Positions 26,956 to 34,711 of a stretch of 64,000 bases of DNA are shown piece by piece (positions within the stretch are counted from its first letter, which is position 1; the number at the start of each line of letters is the position of its first letter). Source of the stretch: Catalinimonas niigatensis (lineage in GTDB: Bacteria; Bacteroidota; Bacteroidia; Cytophagales; Cyclobacteriaceae). The notes beneath the pieces were generated by a model. The model saw nothing but the letters and a program-made list of their open reading frames with translations. It did no database searches and had not been told where the DNA came from. Where the stretch lies: positions 6,931,501 through 6,995,500 of the forward strand of contig NZ_CP119422.1 in the NCBI RefSeq assembly GCF_030506285.1, given 5' to 3'. A program made the position numbers and the translations under genes.

Positions 26956-26985
26956 CAAATTTACGGATTCTATCAAATTAGCAAA
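26956..26985 (-). promoter_or_regulatory. Bacteroidota-type promoter of the CAU tRNA
   Basis: On the minus strand TTTG (26985-26982), an 18-bp spacer and TAAATTTG (26963-26956) match the sigma-A consensus. Transcription would begin near 26949, about 47 bp before the tRNA. Confidence 0.65.
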
Positions 26986-27133
26986 ATATATATCTAAACT
27001 TTTTGCAATTTCTATTCACAATTCGGAAGGACTGCCAAGGGCATAGAACTACTGCCTGAAAGATTTTTTCAAAAGCCTTTTTTTCATAGATTTAGAACAT
27101 ATTTTTCCGGTTCATCTTAATTGCAAAAAGCAT

Positions 27134-28534
27134 ATGACTGACCTCAATGCAAATAAATCCCGTCGTCAATTTATCAAAAAACTGGGAGGTACTGCCGCAG
27201 CTGTAATTGGCACTCCGGTAGCTATGGCTTCATCCACCGGTCCTCAAATTCTGAAAAGAAGAAGTGCAGTACCCGCCAACGACCGTATCAATGTAGCTTG
27301 TATCGGTATGGGACTGATGGGTTTTGGCGATGTTAATACTGCGCTTACTCAGGATGGTGTAGAGTTTATTGCTGCTGCCGATTGCTACCAGGGGCACCTT
27401 ACCAAAATCAAAGAAGTGTATGGCGAGCAGGTGAAGACCACCATGAATTTCCACGAAATTCTGGATAATCCTGAAGTGGATGCAGTGATCATCGCCACGC
27501 CTGACCATTGGCACGACCGTATGTCTATTGAAGCCATGAAAAAAGGGAAAGCAGTTTACTGCGAAAAGCCGATGGTGCAGGAAATCAATGAAGGACATGA
27601 AGTAATCAAAGTGCATCAGCAGACCAAAGTGCCTTTTCAGGTAGGGAGCCAATGGGCTAGCTCTATCGCCATGCAAAAGGCCAAAGAACTCTATGAAGCA
27701 GGAGAGATCGGTGAGCTTAATTTTGTAGAAGTCTATACCGATAGGTTTGATGCCCGTGGCGCCTGGCAATATTCTATTCCACCCGATGCTTCCAAACAAA
27801 CCTGCGATTGGGAGATGTTTCAGGGCGATGCTACTGATTTACCCTTTGATCCGGTACGTTTTTTCCGCTGGCGGAATTATCAGGATTATGGTACCGGTAT
27901 GGCGGGCGACCTTTTCGTGCATCTGTTTACCCGTCTTCATACCATCACGGGTTCTCATGGTCCCGACCGGATTTATGCCACCGGAGGTCTCCGCTACTGG
28001 GAAGATGGCCGGGATGTAGCTGATGTAATGCTGGGCTTGTTAGATTATCCTGAAACAGATAAGCATCCTGCCTTCAATATGTCACTAAGGGTCAACTTTG
28101 TGGATGGCTCGGGTGGGGGAGACCGTACCCGTCTGGTAGGTAACGAAGGAGAAATGGTGCTGGGAGGGAATAGTGTGACCATCAGGAAAAAGAAACTGCC
28201 CAAAGCACCTGGCTTTGGCGGATGGGATACCTACGAAACTTTTCCTGAAGCCACTCAAGAGGCTTTCAAAGAAAAGTACTACCAGCAATATGGAGATCAG
28301 AAAGTAGAGATGATTCCTCCCGGCGAAATGACCTATAGCGCACCTGATGGATATGACATGCGTCAGGATCACTTTGCCGACTGGTTCAATGCCATTCGTA
28401 ATGGCGGGCAGCCTATTGAAGATCCGGTATTTGGACTGAGGGCTGCAGGCCCTGCCCTGGCTTGTAATATGAGCCTATACCAAAATAAGCTGATCAACTG
28501 GGACCCTGAGAAGATGCAAGTGGTGTCTGCTTAA
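27134..28534 (+). CDS. Tat-exported Gfo/Idh/MocA oxidoreductase
   Basis: The 466-aa protein starts with a Tat signal (SRRQFIKKLGGTAAAVIG) and an NAD-binding Rossmann domain (INVACIGMGLMGFGDV around 52). The family EKP motif is at 144-146 (CEKPM), with ATPDHWHDRMS before it. The C-terminal domain contains AGDLFVHLFTRLHTITGSHGPDRI, with a likely catalytic His. Exported members of this family carry tightly bound NAD and oxidise or epimerise sugar moieties. The next genes encode a DUF1080 protein and small lipoproteins, a combination seen in 3-keto-sugar metabolism. An inverted repeat lies between this gene and the next. Confidence 0.87.
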   Translation: MTDLNANKSRRQFIKKLGGTAAAVIGTPVAMASSTGPQILKRRSAVPANDRINVACIGMGLMGFGDVNTALTQDGVEFIAAADCYQGHLTKIKEVYGEQVKTTMNFHEILDNPEVDAVIIATPDHWHDRMSIEAMKKGKAVYCEKPMVQEINEGHEVIKVHQQTKVPFQVGSQWASSIAMQKAKELYEAGEIGELNFVEVYTDRFDARGAWQYSIPPDASKQTCDWEMFQGDATDLPFDPVRFFRWRNYQDYGTGMAGDLFVHLFTRLHTITGSHGPDRIYATGGLRYWEDGRDVADVMLGLLDYPETDKHPAFNMSLRVNFVDGSGGGDRTRLVGNEGEMVLGGNSVTIRKKKLPKAPGFGGWDTYETFPEATQEAFKEKYYQQYGDQKVEMIPPGEMTYSAPDGYDMRQDHFADWFNAIRNGGQPIEDPVFGLRAAGPALACNMSLYQNKLINWDPEKMQVVSA

Positions 28535-28562
28535 AATCAATGCCTCCCAAAAGATTGTATAT

Positions 28563-28617
28563 AAAATTTGTAGAATGAATTTGAAGTTGCTGTGATTCCG
28601 GTAGTTCTACAAATTTT
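28563..28617. repeat. 13-bp inverted repeat between the oxidoreductase and DUF1080 genes
   Basis: AAAATTTGTAGAA at 28563-28575 is the exact reverse complement of 28605-28617, with a 29-nt loop, followed by TTGTATA. The stem could act as a terminator or mRNA-stabilising hairpin after the oxidoreductase. It lacks a long T run, so efficient termination is uncertain. Confidence 0.6.
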
Positions 28618-28685
28618 TGTATAAAAGGTAAAGTGAAATTCAAATTACGATTAACATTTGATGTAATTTATAAACACACAATAAA

Positions 28686-29420
28686 ATGAAACTAACCCAC
28701 TACATGCTTGCCTCACTATTATTAAGCTTCTTTTTTGCCTGTCAATCGCAACAGCAGGAAGAGTCATCTGCTGCCTCTGAAACTCAGGCTGAACCAGTGT
28801 CTCAAGACAATGACGAAGATTGGGTGACGCTTTTTGATGGCTCTGATGTAAGTCAATGGAAAAATTACAATGAAGAGGGCTTCGGATGGGAGGTAGTCAA
28901 TGGAGAATTGACTACTGATGGTTCAAGTGGCGACATCATTACCAAAGATACCTACGAAAACTATATCCTGGAATTTGACTGGAAAATAGAACGAGGTGGA
29001 AACAGTGGTGTCATCTATAATACGGTAGAAGATAAAAAATATGTGAGCACTCACGAAACCGGACCTGAGTATCAGTTGATTGATGCTGAGAACTACAAAG
29101 AAGTGCATGACTATGCACTGGAAGACAATCAGGTGACAGCGGCTAATTATGCATTGCATGTGCCTAGTAGCCAGCCTGTAAAGCCTGCCGGTGAGTATAA
29201 CCATTCAAAAATTGTGGTGGATCAGGGCAAAGTAGAGCATTGGCTCAATGGTGAGAAAGTTGTAGAATATGAACTTTGGACAGCGGAATGGAAAGAAATG
29301 GTAGCCCAGACCAAATTCAAGGATATGCCTGACTACGGTAAAGCAAAATCAGGCCATATTGCCCTGCAAGGACATGGAGACCAGGTGTGGTTTAAAGAAA
29401 TCAAAATTAAAGAACTCTAA
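28686..29420 (+). CDS. DUF1080 (3-keto-disaccharide hydrolase-like) lipoprotein
   Basis: The 244-aa protein has a lipoprotein signal (lipidated Cys19 in FFFACQS) and a Gln/Glu/Ser-rich linker. The DUF1080 concanavalin-like domain follows: DWVTLFDGSDVSQWKN, GWEVVNGEL, YENYILEFDWKI..GGNSGVIY, the PEYQLIDAENY motif, and a final GHIALQGHGDQVWFKEIKI. Members hydrolyse or eliminate 3-keto-glycosides or bind glycans; the upstream Tat oxidoreductase could supply such keto-sugars. The stop codon overlaps the start of the next gene (TAATG), so the genes are translationally coupled. Confidence 0.87.
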   Translation: MKLTHYMLASLLLSFFFACQSQQQEESSAASETQAEPVSQDNDEDWVTLFDGSDVSQWKNYNEEGFGWEVVNGELTTDGSSGDIITKDTYENYILEFDWKIERGGNSGVIYNTVEDKKYVSTHETGPEYQLIDAENYKEVHDYALEDNQVTAANYALHVPSSQPVKPAGEYNHSKIVVDQGKVEHWLNGEKVVEYELWTAEWKEMVAQTKFKDMPDYGKAKSGHIALQGHGDQVWFKEIKIKEL

Positions 29421-29851
29421 TGCTTAGAGTTCTTTTTTTGTTAGGGTTATTATTCGGAGGTATTGCATGTACCTCCGAAAATCAATCTGCTGACCAGGAG
29501 GCCATCAAATCCATTATGGATAATCAGGTGTCCTGCTGGAACCAGGGGAATTTGGATTGCTTTATGGAAGGTTATCTGCCATCTGATTCGCTGATGTTTA
29601 TCGGCAAAGAAGGTATTGTTTATGGCTATCAAAATACCCTGGACCGTTACCATAAAAGTTATCCTGATAAAGATGCGATGGGTACCCTTAGCTTTAATGT
29701 TATCCACTTGAATCGGCTCTCTCCAGCATATTATTCCATGATTGGGCAATGGATGCTGGATCGTAAGGAGGATGATCTTCAGGGGTATTTTACGCTACTC
29801 TTTAAAAAAATCAACGGGCAATGGTTTATCATCAAGGATCACTCAAGCTAA
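29420..29851 (+). CDS. Small lipoprotein with SnoaL/NTF2-like fold
   Basis: The 143-aa protein has a lipoprotein signal (Cys17 in GGIACTS) and an NTF2-like domain of the DUF4440 kind: DQEAIKSIMDNQVSCWNQGNLDCFMEGYL, then SLMFIGKEGIVYGYQNTLDRY, and the final LLFKKINGQWFIIKDHSS strand, the usual ending of this fold. Such domains are often enzymatically silent binding modules. The start overlaps the DUF1080 stop by one base, and the next gene starts 31 bp inside this one, indicating a polycistronic message. Confidence 0.78.
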   Translation: MLRVLFLLGLLFGGIACTSENQSADQEAIKSIMDNQVSCWNQGNLDCFMEGYLPSDSLMFIGKEGIVYGYQNTLDRYHKSYPDKDAMGTLSFNVIHLNRLSPAYYSMIGQWMLDRKEDDLQGYFTLLFKKINGQWFIIKDHSS

Positions 29852-30624
29852 GCTACTGGTTCGGCCTGATTGCTTTACTCTGTTCATGTAGCGATACGCA
29901 ACAGCCATCCGGTACTGAGAATGAGCTTTTATCAGCCGACTCGCTTCCCCCATTGTTTCAACAGATGCTGGAGGCACATGGTGGCTTGGAAAAATGGAAG
30001 CAAATGCAGCTTCTGGAGTTTGACCTGTATTCGGATACTACCTGGGTTGACCATCAGATTGTTGATTTGGGTTCCAGGAAAGTACTGATAAGGAATGATG
30101 AATATGCGATCGGTTATGACGGAAATAATGTATGGTATACTGGTGAAGAAAAAAATCTTTCCGGCGAGTCAGCGAGGTTTTACCATAATCTTCAATTCTA
30201 CTTCTTTGCATTGCCCTTTGTCCTTGCTGACCCCGGAGTGGTTTATGAGCAGTTAGAAGCCCGTTCTTTTCAGGGTAAAACCTATGATGTAATGCGCTTT
30301 ACTTACGAAAGCGAAGTAGGGGACTCTCCCAAAGATGAGTACATCATTTATATCAACCCTGAAACCCATCAGATGGAATTGCTGTTGTACACGGTAACCT
30401 ACTTTTCCGGAGTAGAATCGGATGACTATGGTGCCCGACTATATTCAGAGTGGCAGTGGGTCAATGGTTTGTTGGTTCCGCTTACCAGCGAGAGGTACAG
30501 TTGGGCTGGCGATAGCCTGGGCGAGTTGCGCTACGCATCTTCATATAGAAAGGTAAACATGGAAGAAAGGTCACCTGATCAGGCCATGTTTCTTCAGCCC
30601 AATGATGCGCTGGTATCAGATTAA
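29821..30624 (+). CDS. Lipoprotein of the DUF6503-like type
   Basis: The 267-aa protein starts inside the previous gene (ATG at 29821). Its signal peptide ends in LLCSC, with lipidation at Cys21 or Cys23. The mature part begins MLEAHGGLEKWKQMQLLEFDL, a pattern seen in LolA-like or DUF6503 proteins with a beta-rich, lipid-binding fold, and contains GNNVWYTG and KDEYIIYINPETHQMELLLYTVTYF. Function unknown. It ends at TAA 30622-30624, sharing the TTAA tetramer with the stop of the convergent esterase. Confidence 0.68.
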   Translation: MVYHQGSLKLSYWFGLIALLCSCSDTQQPSGTENELLSADSLPPLFQQMLEAHGGLEKWKQMQLLEFDLYSDTTWVDHQIVDLGSRKVLIRNDEYAIGYDGNNVWYTGEEKNLSGESARFYHNLQFYFFALPFVLADPGVVYEQLEARSFQGKTYDVMRFTYESEVGDSPKDEYIIYINPETHQMELLLYTVTYFSGVESDDYGARLYSEWQWVNGLLVPLTSERYSWAGDSLGELRYASSYRKVNMEERSPDQAMFLQPNDALVSD

Positions 30625-31841
30625 AGGTTCTGAAAAGAAAGCAGCCATAGAATTCCATCCAGAAGCATAGGCGCACCCGCTCCGGTATGGCCGGTTGCTT
30701 CAGTCATTTCAGTAAATCTGAGCTCTTGGCTACCTGTATGAGTAACTTCATCAAAAAAGTTTCTACTATTGTCGATAGAAACAACAGAATCTTTAGTGGC
30801 ATGGTACAAATGTAAAGGTGTTTGTATCTGCCAGGGATCAATGCTGTTTTCATCTAGTGCTTCACTAAAACCTTCATAGGTATTGGTCCTGATCCCCGCA
30901 AGAAAATCTTCCTGTAAGAGCTGATCCAACTCTCTGGTTAGTCGGCCTTTTACCTGTCCTAGTGTAAAATCATTTCCGAAAGCGTCTGCGATAAAGTCGG
31001 CATATTCTTCCTGAAAATACTGCTCTAAACCTCCGGGAAGGTCATAATACTCGTGGTAAGACCAGATCAGATAGGCGATTGACTCCGGTGAGCCATAAGT
31101 TTCTCCCTGAAAGATTTGCTCTCTCAGCCGATTCAGGTCGTACGCACTACCACCGGCCGCGGCAGCAGTAATTTCCCACTCCTCCAGAGGTTGAGTACTT
31201 TCAAAATGTCTAAGCGTAGCCAGGGTATTATAGCCTCCCTGTGAATAGCCTATCATACTGATTTCCTTCTGATAGGCTTGCCCAAGTTCATCCAGCATCT
31301 CTTCCACCGCCCTGATCATTTCCACGCTGTTTTCACTCACAGAAGAACGTACTAAATAAGGATGAGGAACAGAAGCAGAACTGCCAAAGCCAATGTAATC
31401 CGGGATCAAAGTGATATATCCTAAAGAGGCAAATAGCTCAATACCACTTTGTATGGTACCATTGAAACTGGTAGGCGCTTCTTTCTGGCTTCCGATGGAA
31501 GGATGAAATCCTAAAAGTACAGGAAAATCAATATCCTGAGAGGCAGCAGGAATACACACGAGGCCGGATGAAATGATTTCTTCTCCTTTGTACTCAGATT
31601 GAAAGGTGACCTTATACAATTCAGCGTTATATTGAATAAAAGATATATCAAAAGAAGGTTGAAAGATCTGTGCTACCGCTTTTAGCTGATTGGCTTCAAT
31701 CATAGCTATACGTTCATAATCAACCAGATATTCATCTTCATTAACCAGAGCAGTAGGCTCATTTTCCTCACACGATACGTTTATCAATAAAAGAGAAGTA
31801 CAAAAGAAAAGGAGGTAGATTCTTTGCAGTGCTATTTTCAT
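30621..31841 (-). CDS. Alpha/beta-hydrolase lipoprotein
   Basis: The 406-aa protein has a lipoprotein signal (Cys24 in INVSCEEN). The hydrolase part shows VLLGFHPSIGSQKEAP, GYITLIPDYIGFGSS and a nucleophile elbow ISMIGYSQGGYNTLATL with Ser200; a cap region follows, and HLYHATKDSVVS with a later ATGHTGAG carries candidate Asp and His. The layout resembles secretory lipases or acyl-peptide-type serine hydrolases. It is tail-to-tail with the DUF6503-like gene, overlapping by 4 bp. Substrate unknown. Confidence 0.8.
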   Translation of the reverse strand: MKIALQRIYLLFFCTSLLLINVSCEENEPTALVNEDEYLVDYERIAMIEANQLKAVAQIFQPSFDISFIQYNAELYKVTFQSEYKGEEIISSGLVCIPAASQDIDFPVLLGFHPSIGSQKEAPTSFNGTIQSGIELFASLGYITLIPDYIGFGSSASVPHPYLVRSSVSENSVEMIRAVEEMLDELGQAYQKEISMIGYSQGGYNTLATLRHFESTQPLEEWEITAAAAGGSAYDLNRLREQIFQGETYGSPESIAYLIWSYHEYYDLPGGLEQYFQEEYADFIADAFGNDFTLGQVKGRLTRELDQLLQEDFLAGIRTNTYEGFSEALDENSIDPWQIQTPLHLYHATKDSVVSIDNSRNFFDEVTHTGSQELRFTEMTEATGHTGAGAPMLLDGILWLLSFQNL

Positions 31842-31940
31842 GGAGGATTAGAAAGTTAAGGCTAAGAGAGAAACTTAAATTGTAATTCTTCTAAAATAAA
31901 CAAAAAGATAAATTTTTCGGGAAGAAAGATAGGAACAGGT

Positions 31941-31981
31941 CAAAAATAAATATAAAGAGGACACTTTTCCCTCTTTATATT
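31941..31981 (-). terminator. Rho-independent terminator of the S41 peptidase gene
   Basis: On the minus strand a 12-bp stem (AATATAAAGAGG with CCTCTTTATATT) is followed by TATTTTTG. It begins 25 bp after the S41 stop codon. Confidence 0.78.
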
Positions 31982-32005
31982 ATTAATAATAATCCTTTTT
32001 GGAAA

Positions 32006-33307
32006 CTAAAAAGCACCGATTTCCTGTCTGAAGCCTTCCAGTTCAAACTGTCTGGATTGGAGCGAATTACTTTGTCTTGCATTCAGGCCGGAAAAGCTAC
32101 CGTTCTGTATATAGTAAAGTGCTTCCTTCAACCTTGACTCCTCAGGATTTCCCAGATCATGGGTAAGGTCATCTTCTACATAAGCATCGGCTGGAATCCC
32201 TTCAAAGTACTCTCCAATTCCCTGATCGTTGAGTACTTTAAAACTAATCGGATTGATGGCATAGCCTTCAAATGGGATTTTGAAACTCCCCACCGGCTTG
32301 CCATAAGTATTATCGCCAATCAGGCTTACATCAATAAAAGGAAGAAGCCCATTGATCAACAATTCGCTGGCAGAAGCAGATCCACTGGAAGTGATAAAAA
32401 CTACTCTATCCAGATTGAGTGGGATTTCAGAAGCTTGAAAAGCCACCTGGCTATCATTTTCTTCTGACTTATCCTTATTGAATTTATACTCCAGGAAATT
32501 TCTACCATTTCCTAAATTACCGATAATGTTGCTGGCCATCCACTCCGCAATGTTTACTCTTCCTCCTCCATTGTATCTCAGATCAATGATCAGTTCCTGA
32601 ATATTGGCATCTTTAAATTTTTGAAACGAAGACTTTAATTCCTCTTCAGAGGTGGCCAGAAAACTGTTAAATGCGAGGTACCCAACTTTTGTATTCTCAA
32701 GATCAAATACTTTGTCAGTTAACACGGTATTGATGCCGATAGTCGTTTTTGTCACAAGCTCACTCACAGTGATACCATCTGATCTTATCATTTCAAAATT
32801 ATGGGTTGAACCCTCCAGCGCCTCAGCAAGTGCAGCAGACGACAAATCTTTCACTGCTTTGCCATTGATCTTATTGATAATCCAGGAACGCTGTACGCCG
32901 GCTCTTCCAAAAGGAGAATCATTGTATACAAAAGCTACGCGAAGATTACCTTTAGGGTCAAAAGCCATACGAAAACCATACCCTTCATATTCTCCTTTTT
33001 CAAATAGCGCATCGTATTCCTCTTCATTTTCAATATAAGACCATTTATCCAGCTGCTTATTCGTCATGGCGCGCATCAAATCTTCTGCAGAGGTATAGGA
33101 ATCAATATCAACTTCCGGAATAAGATCATTCCATAGGTACCATTCGCTCATGATGTCAAAAACAGCCTGCTTTAACTCATTTGTTTTTTCCAGCTGCGCA
33201 AGCTCATCCTGTGATAATACCTGCTGCTCTTGAATTAGCTCATCTTCACAAGATAAGAGTATGATCATAAGCGGCAGAACCAGAAATATATTCCAAGCTT
33301 TCTTCAT
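32006..33307 (-). CDS. S41-family C-terminal processing peptidase lipoprotein
   Basis: About 433 residues from the ATG at 33307; an ATG four codons upstream is possible. The signal ends in ILLSC (lipidated Cys20). A helical N-terminal domain (YLWNDLIPEVD...LDKWSYI) and a PDZ-like domain with NDSPFGRAGVQRSWIINKING precede the S41 core: VGYLAFNSF, LIIDLRYNGGGRVNIAEW and FITSSGSASASELL (around 305-316), which holds the catalytic serine. Such peptidases cut exported proteins at C-termini or act as sugar-operon associated lipoproteins. It is probably monocistronic, with its own terminator. Confidence 0.88.
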   Translation of the reverse strand: MKKAWNIFLVLPLMIILLSCEDELIQEQQVLSQDELAQLEKTNELKQAVFDIMSEWYLWNDLIPEVDIDSYTSAEDLMRAMTNKQLDKWSYIENEEEYDALFEKGEYEGYGFRMAFDPKGNLRVAFVYNDSPFGRAGVQRSWIINKINGKAVKDLSSAALAEALEGSTHNFEMIRSDGITVSELVTKTTIGINTVLTDKVFDLENTKVGYLAFNSFLATSEEELKSSFQKFKDANIQELIIDLRYNGGGRVNIAEWMASNIIGNLGNGRNFLEYKFNKDKSEENDSQVAFQASEIPLNLDRVVFITSSGSASASELLINGLLPFIDVSLIGDNTYGKPVGSFKIPFEGYAINPISFKVLNDQGIGEYFEGIPADAYVEDDLTHDLGNPEESRLKEALYYIQNGSFSGLNARQSNSLQSRQFELEGFRQEIGAF

Positions 33308-33519
33308 ATATCTTAACATATTTGGACTTTGATGAAATATCGTTTTTCAATCCAATCAACAACTAGAAGATATTTTACATTCATTTAGCAAATACCTGTA
33401 GTGAAATTGTAAAATAGTAAACGCAGTAGTTTCAATATATTGTTGATGAATGACATAACTAAGTTTGAAAAAAATGGTTGAATATCTTAAGAATTACATT
33501 TTACATTTCTTATAAACCT

Positions 33520-34629
33520 ATGCTAAAAATACCTTCCTACATCAAATTTTTTATCATACTTTTTGGTCTGATCATGATTTTTTACGTGATGATCGTAGGT
33601 CGCGCCATTTTCGTGCCTTTGATTACCGCATTTATCTTTGCCCTCATCCTACAACCGCTAAGCAGCAGGCTTGAAAAGTGGAAGTTTCCCCGTGGGTTGA
33701 GTTCTATCGTTTCAATCATTGCGATTTTTGCGGTGTTGTTTTTTACTTTTTACTACATCTCCTATCAGGTAAGGTCTATATCGCGGGATTTATCCGAAAT
33801 AGGTGAAAAGTTTGAAGGCTTCGTAGATCGGGGACATGACTGGATGGAAGAGAATTTCGGCGTGGAAGAAAGTGAACAGACTGCTTATCTAAAGAATTCT
33901 ATCAATGATTTTGTCACGAGCAGTACTTCCATACTAACGTCTACACTTTCTGCAACGGCTGGCTTTTTTACTGCATTTGTACTGATCTTTATCTCTCTAT
34001 TTTTTCTCTTGTACTACCGAAGTTTTTTTGTGGAATTTTTGTACCGTGCCATTTCAGATAAACATCATCAAAAATTAACAGATTCAATCTATAGGGTTTC
34101 TTCGGTGGTCAGGGCCTATGTCTTAGGTTTGTTTACCGTTATTTTAATTCTGGCCGTTTTAAACACCACCGGTTTGATGCTGCTGGGGATTGAACATGCG
34201 ATGTTTTTTGGTGCTTTAGCAGCCATGCTGACCATCATCCCTTATATCGGAATATTTATCGGTTCACTGCTACCTATTTTGTTTGCTTTACTCACCAAAG
34301 ACTCACTTTGGTATCCTTTGGGAGTGGCTATCTTATTCTGGGGAATTCAATTTTTAGAAGGTAACTTCATCACCCCAAATATTGTAGGTAATAAAGTATC
34401 GCTTAATCCATTTGCAGTCATTGTAGCATTGTTTTTAGGCGGAATGGTATGGGGCGCTATAGGTATGATACTGGCCATTCCTATTGTTGCAGCGCTCAAA
34501 GTGATTTTTGACGTGGTAGACCCCCTTAAGCCTTATGGTTTTCTGCTGGGTTATCCCAAGGATGACAATGAAACAAATGAAAATACAAAAGTGGAAAAAC
34601 GTCTAACAAAAGTGAAGGAAAAAGTATAA
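33520..34629 (+). CDS. AI-2E family permease (first copy)
   Basis: I start at the ATG at 33520 (369 aa) because the longer frame begins with TTG and an unlikely leader. The protein has about eight membrane segments: an opening FIILFGLIMIFYVMIVG, a charged soluble stretch (residues about 95-150), then the paired C-terminal hydrophobic hairpins with GIEHAMFFGALAAMLTIIPYIG and NFITPNIVGNKVSLNPFAVI typical of PF01594. Despite the name, characterised members include Na+/H+ antiporters and other exporters. It is paralogous to the gene at 53248, sharing the KPYG(F/Y) ending. It may start a run of same-direction genes. Confidence 0.86.
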   Translation: MLKIPSYIKFFIILFGLIMIFYVMIVGRAIFVPLITAFIFALILQPLSSRLEKWKFPRGLSSIVSIIAIFAVLFFTFYYISYQVRSISRDLSEIGEKFEGFVDRGHDWMEENFGVEESEQTAYLKNSINDFVTSSTSILTSTLSATAGFFTAFVLIFISLFFLLYYRSFFVEFLYRAISDKHHQKLTDSIYRVSSVVRAYVLGLFTVILILAVLNTTGLMLLGIEHAMFFGALAAMLTIIPYIGIFIGSLLPILFALLTKDSLWYPLGVAILFWGIQFLEGNFITPNIVGNKVSLNPFAVIVALFLGGMVWGAIGMILAIPIVAALKVIFDVVDPLKPYGFLLGYPKDDNETNENTKVEKRLTKVKEKV

Positions 34630-34711
34630 TCTGAGAAAGATTATACGCTAAAACAATTATCTACCTTGTATTTATGCCAAAGCTTGGTATGTTTGTTTAG
34701 TACCTAAGCTT

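Noticed and set aside
33520-34629. Quorum-sensing autoinducer-2 transport
   Set aside because: The family name is historical; no luxS or lsr genes are in the window and characterised members carry out other transport.
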